From assembly GCA_009859145.1 (NCBI GenBank), contig VRVR01000064.1, positions 13,253-77,252 on the forward strand: a stretch of 64,000 nucleotides of DNA, read 5' to 3'. Under the pieces are notes generated by a model, which saw only the letters and a program-made list of their open reading frames with translations, had not been told where the DNA came from and did not search any database. Positions 29,548 to 40,375 of the stretch are shown piece after piece; position 1 is the stretch's first letter; every line of letters begins with the position of its first letter. The DNA is from Andalucia godoyi (taxonomy: Eukaryota; Discoba; Jakobea; Jakobida; Andaluciidae). The position numbers and the translations under genes are program-made.

Positions 29548-32487
29548 TCATTGCTTCTCTCCATCTTCTGAGTCTTCTTCCTGTGAATTCATGAAGAAGC
29601 TTGCGTCTGTATTTGACGCGACTCGGCTGTATTCTATGGGTCTGGGCGGATGTGCATAGACACTTTGAAGAGGGATTGGAACTCCGTGCATTGGCGGCAT
29701 TGGCATGGAAGGCATTCCTTGTGCGTACATCATTGGAAATGAGGGAGGAAACGCCATGTATGGACTTTGGTTATGGGGATAGTACCACGGTGGCCAAACG
29801 GGCGTGTATTGACTGGGCTGTGAAATGGGAAAGGGAACAACTGGCGGGGGCACAATGTGTGGTATTTTCATGAACACAAAAGTTTTGCGGCCATCTTTTT
29901 CAAGTCGTATGCATGGCAGCTGGTGAAGTAAGCTTGAAAGCCGCTGAATGGTGACTGGTTGAAGTCCAGTCATTGTGCTTCTGAGATGCGAATTTGCTCT
30001 CATTAAAACATCAGAAAGCTCTCCAAGGCTTCCTTCTTCGGCTGAGTAGGGATTGTTCGTCTTTGCTTGTTGCTCCCAAAATGGAACCAAAACATCTCGA
30101 TATTGTATTCCTGTGTTATTTCCGACAGGTACGTGCTCTCTTGCTGCTTTCTTGTTGTCAATGTTTGCATCGCCTACGTGTAAAGTACTCCATTTGTCAA
30201 TAACAAGACGCCACAACTCTGCGGCCCCCTTTTCTACCATTTGACGCAATGCTGATCTAGCTGAAGTGTTTGATGATGCCAATCCACTATCACACGTGAC
30301 CATCGCTTCCAAAGGTGGTTCTTGGACGTGGATGCATTTTATGAAGGGCGTCAACTCTGGTGCAAGAGGTTGCTGTCCAACGCATATGATCCTTGCGTCT
30401 GTCTTCTGCCACGGAGAGGTCTTGTTCTCCTTCCATTCTCGTTGAAGAATGTATCGATTGAGCGAGTCGCTATTTAACGGAAGCGCATCGCAGTCTACCA
30501 CAACCAATCCTCCTTCACGCACCACGGCATGATTCCAAACATTCCGATTTAGTTCAGCGATGCTGATGTGCACGATACGTTCAGCAGCCGCTTCTTTGAA
30601 CAGTCGCACGATGACTTCCGTTGCGCTACACGGACCTACGAACATGAGGATTGGAGCCTTTGCGATTTTCATCTTTTCAGGCCCAGGTAGAAATGGACGT
30701 GAAGTTTCTACGAGAATGCTGTGCAGTACGTTGCTGACGTCCGCCTCTTCTTTTTCAAGGACGTATCGCGATAACAATGATTTGAGTGATCCATCTTCCT
30801 TTGAAGCAATGGCTCCGCAGATTCGCACAGCAGGGCAGTCCACTTCGTTGGCGTTCCCAGGTTTCAAGCGCGGAGGTTCACCACCTGTGATGATGTGTAC
30901 TTTTTCCTGATGTTCGCTGTGGCTGTGTTCTTCTTTGTTCGTATGAGATTCTTTGAAGCGAAGATAATTACCATTTGAAAGCAATGGCAAGTAGTTTTGG
31001 ATATCCTTTTGAAAGGTATCATCTTTGAGACGAGCGCGAAACCTGTCTCTCAACAGGTCATCGTCGTCGATGCCTCTCCTTTCGTCTTGCCGGAGCCCTA
31101 TGAATGCATGCCAAAACTGCTTAGACTCTTCGCTGAAGAGACTCACTTGTTGCCAGCGTCCTTCTTTTCTATCCGAGCCTGTGACCCATTTGTCGCTGGC
31201 ATGGTACACATACCATTGTCTGTCAATAGTATACGCAAACAGCTTTCCCTTGAAAAGTCCATGCATGATGAATGCTTGTGCAGCCTGTTTCCTGCTCGTT
31301 TCACATATGTTGTAGGAGTTTCCTGACGCTTTGATGTCTGCAAGAATTTCGTTCCGAAGTTCGTGTACTCTCAGCATAACGTGATAGCGTTGAATGACAG
31401 ATGTTTCTTTCGATTCTGCCCACCAAATGTCTGTCAGCCATGATTCGTAGTTGTCTAACTGGAGATGTTCACCGTTGTGCATTGCGTTCTCGATAGCGCT
31501 GCGTGCCTTCGGTACAGATATCGGCTCTCTTCCCCGGAGGCACCGAACCATATGATGAAAGATGTCATTTTTTGCTGGCGTTACGCACCAGAGGCTTTCG
31601 TGACACTTGTGTGAAGGATTTATATGGACTTCGATTGGATGTTTCCTCGCTTCTTCCCATATTTTATATGCAAAGTACGGGTCGAACGCAGGATCATCCA
31701 GTTGGCCTGGCACGTAGTCAACGATCTGCACTCTCTTTCTCAGTTCGGTTTCTTCGGCATTTCGATCTCCCTTCCAAACACTGCTCATATCGTCTTTTGT
31801 CACTGCAATGTTCTCCAGAAAAGGCACCGAGACTAGACTGCACAGCGGAAGGCGATCCCGTTTCAGCGAGCTTCCAAGAAGCGGAATGAATCGTTGTTTG
31901 TACATCATGAAGTGGTTGCCCATTACAATTCCTGAAGGGGCTTCCGCTTGAACTTCATCTAAAATGTCCCAGTCTCGCGCCAGTATTCGTGGGAAAGTTA
32001 CGATGGCTTCCTGTAAACCGCCGCTGTCTCCATCAGACAAAAACACATAGGCGGTGAGAGAGTCGACATTTATGGGAGTCAACATCTTGTACAACATAGG
32101 GCGCAATTTGTTCAAAAAATCAATTGTGACTTTCCATATGTCTCGTCGACAACCAGGAATCAGCTGGTTCATTATTAGATCTTGTGTGGGGTGCGTGGTC
32201 GTAAACATTAAATGTGTGCCAGTCTGTATATCATAAAGCAAATTGCCATTTCGATTAGGATCCAAACAGTACTTGAACACCAACTCCTCTTGCTCTTCCA
32301 CGGTAACATCCATGTATGTTATTGAATTGTCTGCAAAGGGTTCCCATACCATATTCATTGCATCCGAAAGCTTATTGCATTCGTACATCTTACATTGTTT
32401 CCCAAAGGTCTCTTTTACCTCGCCTCTGCGCATCCGTTTGGGTGAGCGCTTGATCTCATCGGATTCCATCATTGTTTGTAGATTCAT
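29548..32487 (-). CDS. D5-like primase-helicase protein with decayed ATPase site
   Basis: Intact 979-residue frame, ATG 32487 to TGA. Residues about 115-225 follow the pattern of the archaeo-eukaryotic primase domain of large DNA virus D5 proteins: a hydrophobic strand ending in a short Gly-rich turn, a FPRI strand, then FMMYKQRFIPLLGSSLKR. Around 395-470, GKLFAYTIDRQWYVYH and DKWV match the D5_N region before the helicase. Residues about 608-710 correspond to a superfamily 3 helicase, but Walker A is VGPCSATEV (no GKS/T), Walker B ends VVVDCD, and the usual sensor Asn is replaced (CVGQQPL). The C-terminal 110 residues are Pro/Met/Tyr-rich. I infer an old virus-type gene kept by the host for a non-helicase role. 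The D5 link rests on eye-matched patterns. Confidence 0.6.
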   Translation of the reverse strand: MNLQTMMESDEIKRSPKRMRRGEVKETFGKQCKMYECNKLSDAMNMVWEPFADNSITYMDVTVEEQEELVFKYCLDPNRNGNLLYDIQTGTHLMFTTTHPTQDLIMNQLIPGCRRDIWKVTIDFLNKLRPMLYKMLTPINVDSLTAYVFLSDGDSGGLQEAIVTFPRILARDWDILDEVQAEAPSGIVMGNHFMMYKQRFIPLLGSSLKRDRLPLCSLVSVPFLENIAVTKDDMSSVWKGDRNAEETELRKRVQIVDYVPGQLDDPAFDPYFAYKIWEEARKHPIEVHINPSHKCHESLWCVTPAKNDIFHHMVRCLRGREPISVPKARSAIENAMHNGEHLQLDNYESWLTDIWWAESKETSVIQRYHVMLRVHELRNEILADIKASGNSYNICETSRKQAAQAFIMHGLFKGKLFAYTIDRQWYVYHASDKWVTGSDRKEGRWQQVSLFSEESKQFWHAFIGLRQDERRGIDDDDLLRDRFRARLKDDTFQKDIQNYLPLLSNGNYLRFKESHTNKEEHSHSEHQEKVHIITGGEPPRLKPGNANEVDCPAVRICGAIASKEDGSLKSLLSRYVLEKEEADVSNVLHSILVETSRPFLPGPEKMKIAKAPILMFVGPCSATEVIVRLFKEAAAERIVHISIAELNRNVWNHAVVREGGLVVVDCDALPLNSDSLNRYILQREWKENKTSPWQKTDARIICVGQQPLAPELTPFIKCIHVQEPPLEAMVTCDSGLASSNTSARSALRQMVEKGAAELWRLVIDKWSTLHVGDANIDNKKAAREHVPVGNNTGIQYRDVLVPFWEQQAKTNNPYSAEEGSLGELSDVLMRANSHLRSTMTGLQPVTIQRLSSLLHQLPCIRLEKDGRKTFVFMKIPHIVPPPVVPFPISQPSQYTPVWPPWYYPHNQSPYMAFPPSFPMMYAQGMPSMPMPPMHGVPIPLQSVYAHPPRPIEYSRVASNTDASFFMNSQEEDSEDGEKQ

Positions 32488-33857
32488 CGATTTGGAATTG
32501 GTTTTGTTTGCACTGTTTATGGCTGACGAGAGATTTGAGAGATAATGACATGTTGCGTGGAGGGATGTCGTTGAACTTTTGATGTCTATTTTTTTCTATC
32601 TCTCTTTTTTTTTCTCTCCCTCCCTCTGTCCCATGACGATCCTTTGCTTTTGCAACGCCAAATTTACCGAGTAGCTGAATAAACGAGTATTGGCACTCGA
32701 ATAATTCTTGATTCGCTATTTCGTGCATATCATGTCAACAACGTCTTCGTTCAACATACATACAATCCGATGACGATGTTCGGCACCATCCTCAATTGCC
32801 TTGAATGTGAACTTGATCCAGAAAGAAGTATGAAAAAATGTTTTGCGACATAACTGACTGCAAAAGCTTAAGCAGGAACGAAATGGCCGGAACGATCCTT
32901 GAATCATTTGCTTTGTTTGATGGATTACATACTAAGAAACATCGTCCTCACGGACTTCGTGAGCTGTTTACTATATTATGCTCGTTGGAGGAAGACTCGA
33001 GCATGAGAGCTAGTCTGCATATGCGTATACTTTGTGAAACCTCGTCGTCACATTACTCGTAATTTCTACAATATTTCCGCAGAACTCCTTACGAATCTAG
33101 ACGCGGCAGACTGGACACTCCCCAGACACTGAGGTGCTGTTTCTCATGAAGACATTGGTGTTGCACTATGCAAAACTTTACAGTTGTATGATCTTTCTCG
33201 GAAGCATGTCGTGCCAAACCCCTGAAATTCCTGGGCAATCTGCAAGATGTACGACTTCAACATTTAAGACTGCTTTCGATAAAAGAGGTCAACCAACGCA
33301 TTTGTCGCCTCAAGACCTCTCTTGAATCCCAGTACTCGAGCCTACCTGCACGTCAAGCATGCAAGACAAGGCACCTGATTGGTCAAATGAGCAAAATTCT
33401 CGAGTTTGACATTGTTCTATGGATTCACAAAGTGACTCGGTTTATGGTCCTTCGAGACGACCTCCAGTACCCAGGGGTCCGCCAAGAGTTTCGATGGTAC
33501 CCAGGCATGTCCCTCGGTGCGCGGGGACGTCTCGGCCGCGTCCCCCCCGATCCGTCGGGACACTCGAGAAATAGCGCGGATTTTGAGCAGTGGTCGCGCT
33601 GTTGAGTTGCAGATGGTCACATCCTTCTTCTAATACTTGAAGCTCCAAAGAAGCGGAGATGTTGAGTGGATTTGATTCATCCGATGCGGATGGTCTTTGA
33701 GTGGAAACGTAAATCTGCACCAGGTTTCTTTTTTGACTTCTCTTTTTCCAGCCATTAAAGGAGTGAGTTGAGGATGGGAATGTGATTTACTAGGACAGTT
33801 TCGTGTCCTTTTTATCATTCCTTCGCAAGAAATCGCAACCAGTTTGAGCTTGAATGT
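32488..33857. other. Intergenic region with a GC-rich island
   Basis: No convincing frame. A pyrimidine-rich tract (32585-32630) lies just upstream of the D5-like gene and a GC-rich island with doubled acccagg words at 33465-33560. Otherwise unremarkable. Confidence 0.35.
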
Positions 33858-35007
33858 TCAGCGTCTTGTTTGTAACGCCAGGTGTTGCAAATGCTCGGGA
33901 AGCGAGAGCATGTTGGCTCCTCCATACGTGCCAACGAACTGCAACAATATCGCCATGTCTTGCGGTGATAGCACAGGAATTTCTTGATGAGCAACTCCAG
34001 ATCGCTGGACGTCAGTCATAATCACGTCTGACGAATTACCTTCATTACTGACGACGGTGGTATCCCTTGCAAATACCACATCTTCCTAATCATCCTCCCT
34101 ATCTTTCGATGCTGCGATGGCAGATATCTCTTGGAGCAACGGGATAATGGTGCTTCGCAAAACAGCAGTTCGAGGGCGTTCCAGCGGACGAGGGTCAGTG
34201 AGCTTTGACAGCACATCGAAAAGCACACTGTACTCTGTCAACTTCAAGACATTTAAACAAGCAAGGCGATGGCGATGAAAAGATCCTGCTGCTGCTAGAT
34301 CGAACTCATGCCCTCGCTCGGCGACATTGCAAAACAGCTCGACAAACGCAACACCCAGAGCATACACATCACAGGAAATGTCATACTTCCCGAGCTCGAC
34401 TTCAGGCGCCCAATACAATGGAGATCCTCGATTGGCTGTGTGATTTCTCTGGTGGGTGGATTGACTGAGAAGCTTAGCAAGACCAAAATCGCACAGTTTT
34501 GCTTTCAGTTTCCTGCCTTCGCCGGGAATATCCAACACTTCCAAAAGAACATTCTCGCATTTAATGTCTCGATGCATGATTCCTGACTCATGAAGATATG
34601 AGAGGCCTGCAAGACAATCTCCGACTATTGAAATGACATCAAGTATATTCAAGCGTTGTGAAAACTTGTCGAGGAAAAACCGAGGACCCGATGGATATTG
34701 GACGATGGAAACAAGACGATTTGGGGAGCGCTTGATGGCAGCTAACACATCGCAATGCATAAGCTCCGTCAACAGAAGAACCTCACTTGCACCTTGGACA
34801 CAGTCGACATAGCGAACAATATTTGGATGGTTGCAAGCTTTGAGTGTTTCAAGTTCTTCCAAACGAAAGAGGGACTTCTGGATGAGCTTTCCCGCCAACA
34901 ACCGAACAGGCACTTCACCTTCTTTTTCCAAAACGAAACCACTCCAAAGGTTCCATGGCCGGCGTCCTTGGACCCGTGCTTGACGTAACTCCCGAATTTT
35001 TTCGACA
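33858..35007 (-). pseudogene. Protein kinase with a frameshift and an in-frame TAG
   Basis: ATG 35007 opens a frame with a good glycine loop (AGHGTFGVV). Near 34930-34940 the coding potential shifts by one base to the frame that carries the ATP Lys (LLAGKLI), LKACNHPNIVRY, catalytic HRDIKCEN, DFG, GSPLYWAPE and DVYALGV. That frame meets TAG at 34086-34088, then stays open for 76 more codons to 33858 with protein-like sequence (VLSPQDMAILLQFVGTYGG). No GT-AG intron of plausible size removes either lesion. The gene is therefore damaged, or the region contains base errors, or translation recodes. Close relatives are expected among TKL/STE-type kinases. Confidence 0.65.
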
Positions 35008-35345
35008 TTTTCAAGGACCAAAACAGTTAATAGTTCTAATAAAAGAAACACCAGGTCAACGACCAGAAAATCAGTTGTCGAATGTTGGTGCAACAAGATC
35101 AGACATGCATGGAGATTCAGTTGGAAAGGCTTGTCCAACAGCGTTACGACTGATTTTTTGGATTTCGCGATTTTTCAGAGAGCAAACACTGTTTTGGAGA
35201 AGTCGTCAAAAAAAAAAAAAAACAAACAGAGACCATACGACAACGCGAATTTTCTTTCTTCGAACAAATTGCAAACTCTGGAGGAGGATTGTTGTTCTTT
35301 CTCTGCAACAATCCGCATGCAAAGCCACCGAAGTCTCGCGTCCCT
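35008..35345. other. Intergenic, A-run, nothing recognised
   Basis: Spacer between the kinase relic and the 3' end of the topoisomerase gene. It contains a 15-A homopolymer at about 35208-35222, which on the minus strand is a T-run downstream of the topoisomerase-side genes. Confidence 0.35.
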
Positions 35346-38300
35346 TTACTCATACATGTCCGGAACACCCAAACCATCTTCGAATTCATCGTCGTCCGAC
35401 GACATCTCCTTGCGCGCTCTTTTGCGAGGAAGTGTATTCTTCTTCGAGAACAGCGACGCAATGCGCTCCTTTGTATTTCCCAGAGCTGCCGATTTTTCGA
35501 GTTTCGGCGACTTCACAACCGGTGGCGCTTGCAGTGTCTTCAACTTCCGCGGCACCTTTGCACCTTCCACAACAGCCTCTGGTGTCGGAACTTTCCACTC
35601 CTGCGTGAACTGGTTCAGTTCGGCAATCCACATCTGCTCTGCACTCCTGGACTCCAGTTCTCGGCACGCTTCTTCACTGGCAGACGCTCGCACTCGCACC
35701 TCCGCCACCCGCACTGACGCGACATTCAGATCGCGCAGCAAGTAGTCAAACGACCCGTTCACTCTTGCAAGACCCGCTGCATCCAGATCGGGCGACGGAT
35801 CAAGTCCATCGAGGTTCGCGAGCACGACTCTCTGCACCAAAGCACGGTTCTCGACATACTGCACGATGCTTTGAAGTCGGACAGCTTCCAGCCGTTTTTG
35901 CTCGAGGATCACCTGCTTGCGACGGCGATACAGCTCCAGCCGCGCGGGCACAAAGACACGGAGGATATCACACGGGTGGGCGAACTTGCGAATCCGAAGA
36001 CTGTTTTCGTCAGTTGAAAACAAATGGACATTGGAAAATGAGACCTGTCCTTGCAGTCTCATCAACTTGTAAACATCACGCTGCATTAAATCTCTGACGT
36101 CCTCTGAATTATGGAACTGGATGTGGAGACAAACGCGGTTCTCTTCGCTCAAGTTCTGGGCATCCTGAAACGGACCGACCTTGTTCTTCGAACTTCGGTC
36201 CACCATCCATCTCTGCAACTGCTGAAACATCGGCTGCACCCATGTATGGATTGGAAGCTCCGAAATCTGCAGCGTGCGCGGACCATCGCGCTTCAAGCGA
36301 CCAAAGTTTGCCCATGAACACACTGTCCCTTCCACAGGAACAATGTCTCCCGTGAAACCCGCATACCACGGTGCCCATCCCGTGCCAAAATGCTTCTCAT
36401 ACCGGTCCATCTCACCTTCCACTGGAGCAGCGGAATCGAGGAGGAAGGCTTTCAGGCGCTGGGCGAGATCACCGGGATGAAAGGTCGGTACCTCCGTCGA
36501 AAATCCAGTTCCGATGCCCCGTGCGCCATTGACAAGGATCATGGGTAAGATGGGAAGCATGACCTTTGGCTCGACGTTTTGTCCCTCTTCTGAAAAATAA
36601 TCCAACAATGCCAGATCGTCGGTCGGAAACAGAATGCGCGCGATTGGATCCAGCCGCGTGAAAATGTACCGCGGCTTTGCAGCATCCTCGCCGCCCATCA
36701 GTCGGCTCCCGAACTGACCCACAGGCACGAGCAAGGGGACATTGTTGCTTCCCACAAACGACTGTGCCATGCCGATGATCGTTTCACCCAGCGACGCCTC
36801 GCCATGGTGATACTTGGTTTGCCGAACGACCATGCCAATCAGCTCCGACACGCGCATGTCTTCTCCGTCAGCTTCATGTCGCAACAGTGTGTACAACACC
36901 TTGCGCTGCGCAGGCGTCAGCCCATCCAACACATTTGGAATCGCCCGGATGCAGTCGTACAGGCTCGAGGATACCATCTCTTTTTGTAAGAAATTGTTCA
37001 TTGTGATCGATTCCGCCGCGATCTCAGAAATGCTGACATCAAGCAGGGCAGCATCGACGATCTCCTGCTCTTTCCAGCACTCTTCCAGTATCTTGCGCCG
37101 CTCTTCGACTTTCTTTTCCGAGAAGAAAACATCCAGCATCGCCCGATTTGCGTCTGCGAAACGGAACGACCGCTCATAATCCTGAGGACGCTCGAAATAG
37201 CGACGCCCCTCTTCCGTCGTCGACGTGCCAAGTCCTTTGTAGTACTTCACACGCCACGCACGCTGTTCGTCCACAGACAGTCCTCCAAACCACGTTCGAA
37301 ACTGTCGCAAGGCAAAGAATTCCTGAAAATCACTTCCATTCAAATGAACTGCTCGAATAATAGGAGTCCGCAGTTCTTTCAAGAAGTCGGGGATGCGAAC
37401 AACCAAGTGCGGCCAGAAGAAGTGGAAAAAATTCAGCAGCAGACCTTTGATGTGCAACCCGTCGTGGTCCTGATCAGTCATCAGCATCACGTGGCCATAG
37501 TGCAGCGTATCCAACTCGGTGTCGTTGTCGTACACAAGATCGAAACTGAGATTGAGTGCCTTCACAATGTTTTTCACTTCTTCGTTGTCCAGGACATCTT
37601 CCCGCGAGACTTCGCAGACGTTCAGAAACTTGCCCCGCAGCGGGTACACGCCAAAATGTCTCTTTTGATCGGTCGACAAAGAATTACTCACCAGCGCCAT
37701 GGCCGAGTCGCCCTCCGTCAAGATCAGAGAACACAGGCGTCGCTGGTCTGTTCCCGCAAGAGCCGCATTTTGCAGCTTGGGAACGTCAAGAGCACTGCCA
37801 ACGCGGAGGTTCGAAAAGCGGATGTCTTCCTGTTTTAATTTCTGAATGATCGCCTTGGTGACACTCTCAACGAAGCGATTTTGCACCAGTTTTTGCACGG
37901 TCTGCTTCGCAAGGCCTCCGTTCCACACCGGCAATTCCGAAAGATTGAGAAACTTGACCAGCTCTTCCTTGGTTTGTGACGAAAACTCGGGATTGTGCAG
38001 TTGGCAGCAAACGACAACTTGTATGACTTGGCGAAAATGCGTGAGGTTCGCATTTGCGCATTTCTTCCTCACTTCGTCGGACACCCCATTGTTCCAGAGC
38101 CCATCGATGATCATCTTCACATGCTCGCCGCCACCGGACGTGAAAATGCCGTTCACAATGGATACTTGTTGCAACTCGCGGCCCAACGGCTGAATGGCGA
38201 ACGCTGCCAATAATCGGTTAGCAACGATGGGGAGGAACACGGCATCCGGAAAGAATGCTCTCGCATATTGCTGCGTTGTCGGCAAAAGATCCGAGCAGTT

Positions 38301-39065
38301 GAAATCATGCGTCCACATGCCTTCGGAACCACTCCGGAAATGCACATGCACGTTGCGCCCGATCATGTGCAGATATGCAGAAACATCCAAGACCCGTCGA
38401 AAGAACAGTGACACAAGATCGTCTGTAATGTGCTCCAGTCCCATTCGCCCAAGATCGGGGATGAAGGTCACACAGACGGAGGGTTGGGAAGCGGATGCGG
38501 GATTCAAAACGGGTGGAGTGCATTCGCTCATGTTGTTGCGCCACTCCTGCTTGTACTCGGTAGTGCCATCGCACAAGTCGACCGAAAACTTGCTTGAGAA
38601 CACATTGGCAAGCTTGGCCCCGTACCCATTGCGTCCACCCACCACACGCGCAGTATTGTCCTCGAAATTGGAGGAGGACATGAACTCTGCAAACACAACT
38701 TCCGGGACGTATAAATGCGTCCTCTGGTGATGGGACTGCAGTTCCACGCAACCGCCATTGTTGTACACGGAAATGGAATCTGCGTTTCGATCAATTGTAA
38801 CGCGAATCTCGGTGACGAGTGGTTCCTGCACTGCAAAATCCGAGGCATTGACGAGAACTTCGTCAAAGATCTTAAGAAGTGCTGGCGAAACCTGCACATT
38901 CGGATGTTTGACCATGCATCGATCATTCACATCAAAAATCCACGCTTCAACCGGTTTGACCGTGAGCGCGCCGACATACGTATCTGGACGAGTGAGAATA
39001 TGCACCCGGTGATCCAGAATTTGCACTCGGGAAGTCGACGCAGAAGGTGCGGTAGTGGCTTCCAT
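35346..39065 (-). CDS. TOP2: DNA topoisomerase II
   Basis: 1239 residues from ATG 39065 (MEATTAPSAS) to TAA; the frame is open further upstream but only from a non-ATG codon. The homodimeric enzyme passes one duplex through a double-strand break in another, using ATP, in the nucleus. Seen in order: ATPase motif GGRNGYGAKLAN; TOPRIM EGDSAM with Glu near 451 and TDQDHDG near 531 binding Mg; then MVVRQTKYHHGE and the active-site region KPRYIFT with Tyr near 800. The coiled-coil gate follows. The C-terminal tail after about 1150 is short for a eukaryotic enzyme (yeast about 1430 residues in total), ending in a Lys/Arg patch and acidic residues. Single exon, divergent from the gene at 39263. Confidence 0.96.
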   Translation of the reverse strand: MEATTAPSASTSRVQILDHRVHILTRPDTYVGALTVKPVEAWIFDVNDRCMVKHPNVQVSPALLKIFDEVLVNASDFAVQEPLVTEIRVTIDRNADSISVYNNGGCVELQSHHQRTHLYVPEVVFAEFMSSSNFEDNTARVVGGRNGYGAKLANVFSSKFSVDLCDGTTEYKQEWRNNMSECTPPVLNPASASQPSVCVTFIPDLGRMGLEHITDDLVSLFFRRVLDVSAYLHMIGRNVHVHFRSGSEGMWTHDFNCSDLLPTTQQYARAFFPDAVFLPIVANRLLAAFAIQPLGRELQQVSIVNGIFTSGGGEHVKMIIDGLWNNGVSDEVRKKCANANLTHFRQVIQVVVCCQLHNPEFSSQTKEELVKFLNLSELPVWNGGLAKQTVQKLVQNRFVESVTKAIIQKLKQEDIRFSNLRVGSALDVPKLQNAALAGTDQRRLCSLILTEGDSAMALVSNSLSTDQKRHFGVYPLRGKFLNVCEVSREDVLDNEEVKNIVKALNLSFDLVYDNDTELDTLHYGHVMLMTDQDHDGLHIKGLLLNFFHFFWPHLVVRIPDFLKELRTPIIRAVHLNGSDFQEFFALRQFRTWFGGLSVDEQRAWRVKYYKGLGTSTTEEGRRYFERPQDYERSFRFADANRAMLDVFFSEKKVEERRKILEECWKEQEIVDAALLDVSISEIAAESITMNNFLQKEMVSSSLYDCIRAIPNVLDGLTPAQRKVLYTLLRHEADGEDMRVSELIGMVVRQTKYHHGEASLGETIIGMAQSFVGSNNVPLLVPVGQFGSRLMGGEDAAKPRYIFTRLDPIARILFPTDDLALLDYFSEEGQNVEPKVMLPILPMILVNGARGIGTGFSTEVPTFHPGDLAQRLKAFLLDSAAPVEGEMDRYEKHFGTGWAPWYAGFTGDIVPVEGTVCSWANFGRLKRDGPRTLQISELPIHTWVQPMFQQLQRWMVDRSSKNKVGPFQDAQNLSEENRVCLHIQFHNSEDVRDLMQRDVYKLMRLQGQVSFSNVHLFSTDENSLRIRKFAHPCDILRVFVPARLELYRRRKQVILEQKRLEAVRLQSIVQYVENRALVQRVVLANLDGLDPSPDLDAAGLARVNGSFDYLLRDLNVASVRVAEVRVRASASEEACRELESRSAEQMWIAELNQFTQEWKVPTPEAVVEGAKVPRKLKTLQAPPVVKSPKLEKSAALGNTKERIASLFSKKNTLPRKRARKEMSSDDDEFEDGLGVPDMYE

Positions 39066-39262
39066 GTGGGAGAGGCAGTCTGTGAGTTCGCAGAAAGAAG
39101 AAGAAAAGGGAAAATGAGAAAAAGGGCGGATTCTGCGACTTTGTGAGTCGGGAAAATCGGAGAATCTACTGGTCACTTGATGCACCGTTTTCCCAGACTC
39201 ATCAAAATCCCCATGTTTCTCTGGTTTTTCGTCTTTTTTACTTTTCTCGTAAACTTGAGAAA

Positions 39263-39847
39263 ATGTCGATGACAACACGTGCAGTCGCGTCTTTACTGAA
39301 TATCCCACACAGAGATCGAAAACGACTGAAAGATCGTCAATCCGAGGTTCTCGATGCTGGCGTGAATCGGCTGTTTCGCTCGGTGCCGTATGCGGGCGAA
39401 TTCTCGGAAATGCTGGTCGTCACAATGCACTGTCCAAAGTTCAGCAAGAAGGACATCGATTTGAGCATGCAGGTTCGTGAAAACACCGGTGGTCGATTTA
39501 CCAGCTCGCGGTTCACCAATCCAGATGCCGAGGATGCTTCGATGGACGCAGTTGCATTGCAAATACCGGCAAAACGACCGGCGCAGACAGAATCGTTGCT
39601 CGAGTTTCTGGACCGCAAGCTACAAGCCGGCACTTCCACAACGCTCGCGAACGCCCTACAGGAATACATCAATGAGGAGACCAAGAGAGCACGGAAGCGA
39701 GTGCGTCTTTGCTCGGAACACGCAGAGCTTCTACAAAAGGCTGAAGAAATCGAGAAAGCTGAGAGAGCGGATGCATTCGAGGAGTCGCGGGAAGCATTTC
39801 TGGACGCAGAAGCGCATACATGGGCGCACGAAACGGGAGGACCATAA
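39263..39847 (+). CDS. Hypothetical protein with C-terminal coiled coil
   Basis: 194 residues from ATG 39263 (MSMTTRAVAS); the frame is open upstream only from GTG. Residues 15-30 are basic (RDRKRLKDRQ), the middle contains KKDIDL and GGRFTSSRF, and the last 70 residues are Glu/Ala/Arg-rich helix typical of a coiled coil. It shares a 197-bp divergent spacer with the topoisomerase gene, which may allow co-expression. No family recognised. Confidence 0.6.
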   Translation: MSMTTRAVASLLNIPHRDRKRLKDRQSEVLDAGVNRLFRSVPYAGEFSEMLVVTMHCPKFSKKDIDLSMQVRENTGGRFTSSRFTNPDAEDASMDAVALQIPAKRPAQTESLLEFLDRKLQAGTSTTLANALQEYINEETKRARKRVRLCSEHAELLQKAEEIEKAERADAFEESREAFLDAEAHTWAHETGGP

Positions 39848-39853
39848 AGTAGA

Positions 39854-40375
39854 ATGAAGCGACTTTGGTGCGGAGTATTTCCTTCACTTCCATTTTTGGG
39901 TCACTCCATGCACCCTGCAGACGATGCAGCTTGTGAGTGCCAGTCAGTTACGGGTTCTGTTTTACTGAGCTCCCGGGGATGGAAGCGGCTGTCGCAGATA
40001 CTTGAAACGGCAGTATTTCCAAGACCGGATGAATTCTTTGCAGGCTGTCGTTGTCCAGCTGCTTTTATCGGGAAATACACACAACCTGTGAATACTGCAA
40101 AAGCGATGTTGAGAACTTTATTTTGTGTGCATCCACCCAGCGGACAGTTCGGCGCGTTTAGTGCGGAGGAAGTGGTTGACCATCCATCTTTACTCGGCTT
40201 TGCACGTGCTGCGCGTGACGACTATTTCTGTTTCAGACTGGAGTTCAATAACAGACTTTATGAAATAGAGGAACAAGTCGGTAATTCATTTTCTGTAGAT
40301 ACCTGTAACGCATTGGGGTTGTCTGTGCAGTGGAAAACAGTTTCAGATGCTCGAGCCTCGCTAACGAACTTTTGA
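39854..40375 (+). CDS. Hypothetical protein, overlaps an opposing gene
   Basis: 173 residues, ATG 39854 to TGA, beginning 6 bp after the stop of the upstream gene. It holds five to six Cys (DAACECQ, GCRCP, LFCVH, DYFCF) and no recognisable motif. Its last 118 bp overlap the 3' end of the minus-strand zinc-ribbon gene at 40258-40509. One of the two may not be translated. Confidence 0.4.
   Translation: MKRLWCGVFPSLPFLGHSMHPADDAACECQSVTGSVLLSSRGWKRLSQILETAVFPRPDEFFAGCRCPAAFIGKYTQPVNTAKAMLRTLFCVHPPSGQFGAFSAEEVVDHPSLLGFARAARDDYFCFRLEFNNRLYEIEEQVGNSFSVDTCNALGLSVQWKTVSDARASLTNF

Noticed and set aside
35386-38730. Several 60-180 codon frames on both strands in this interval
   Set aside because: All are shadows of the topoisomerase II gene, whose motifs are complete.
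39066-39308. Longer N-terminus of topoisomerase II
   Set aside because: The frame is open but begins at a non-ATG codon and overlaps the start of the divergent neighbour; MEATTAPSAS at 39065 fits the family start.
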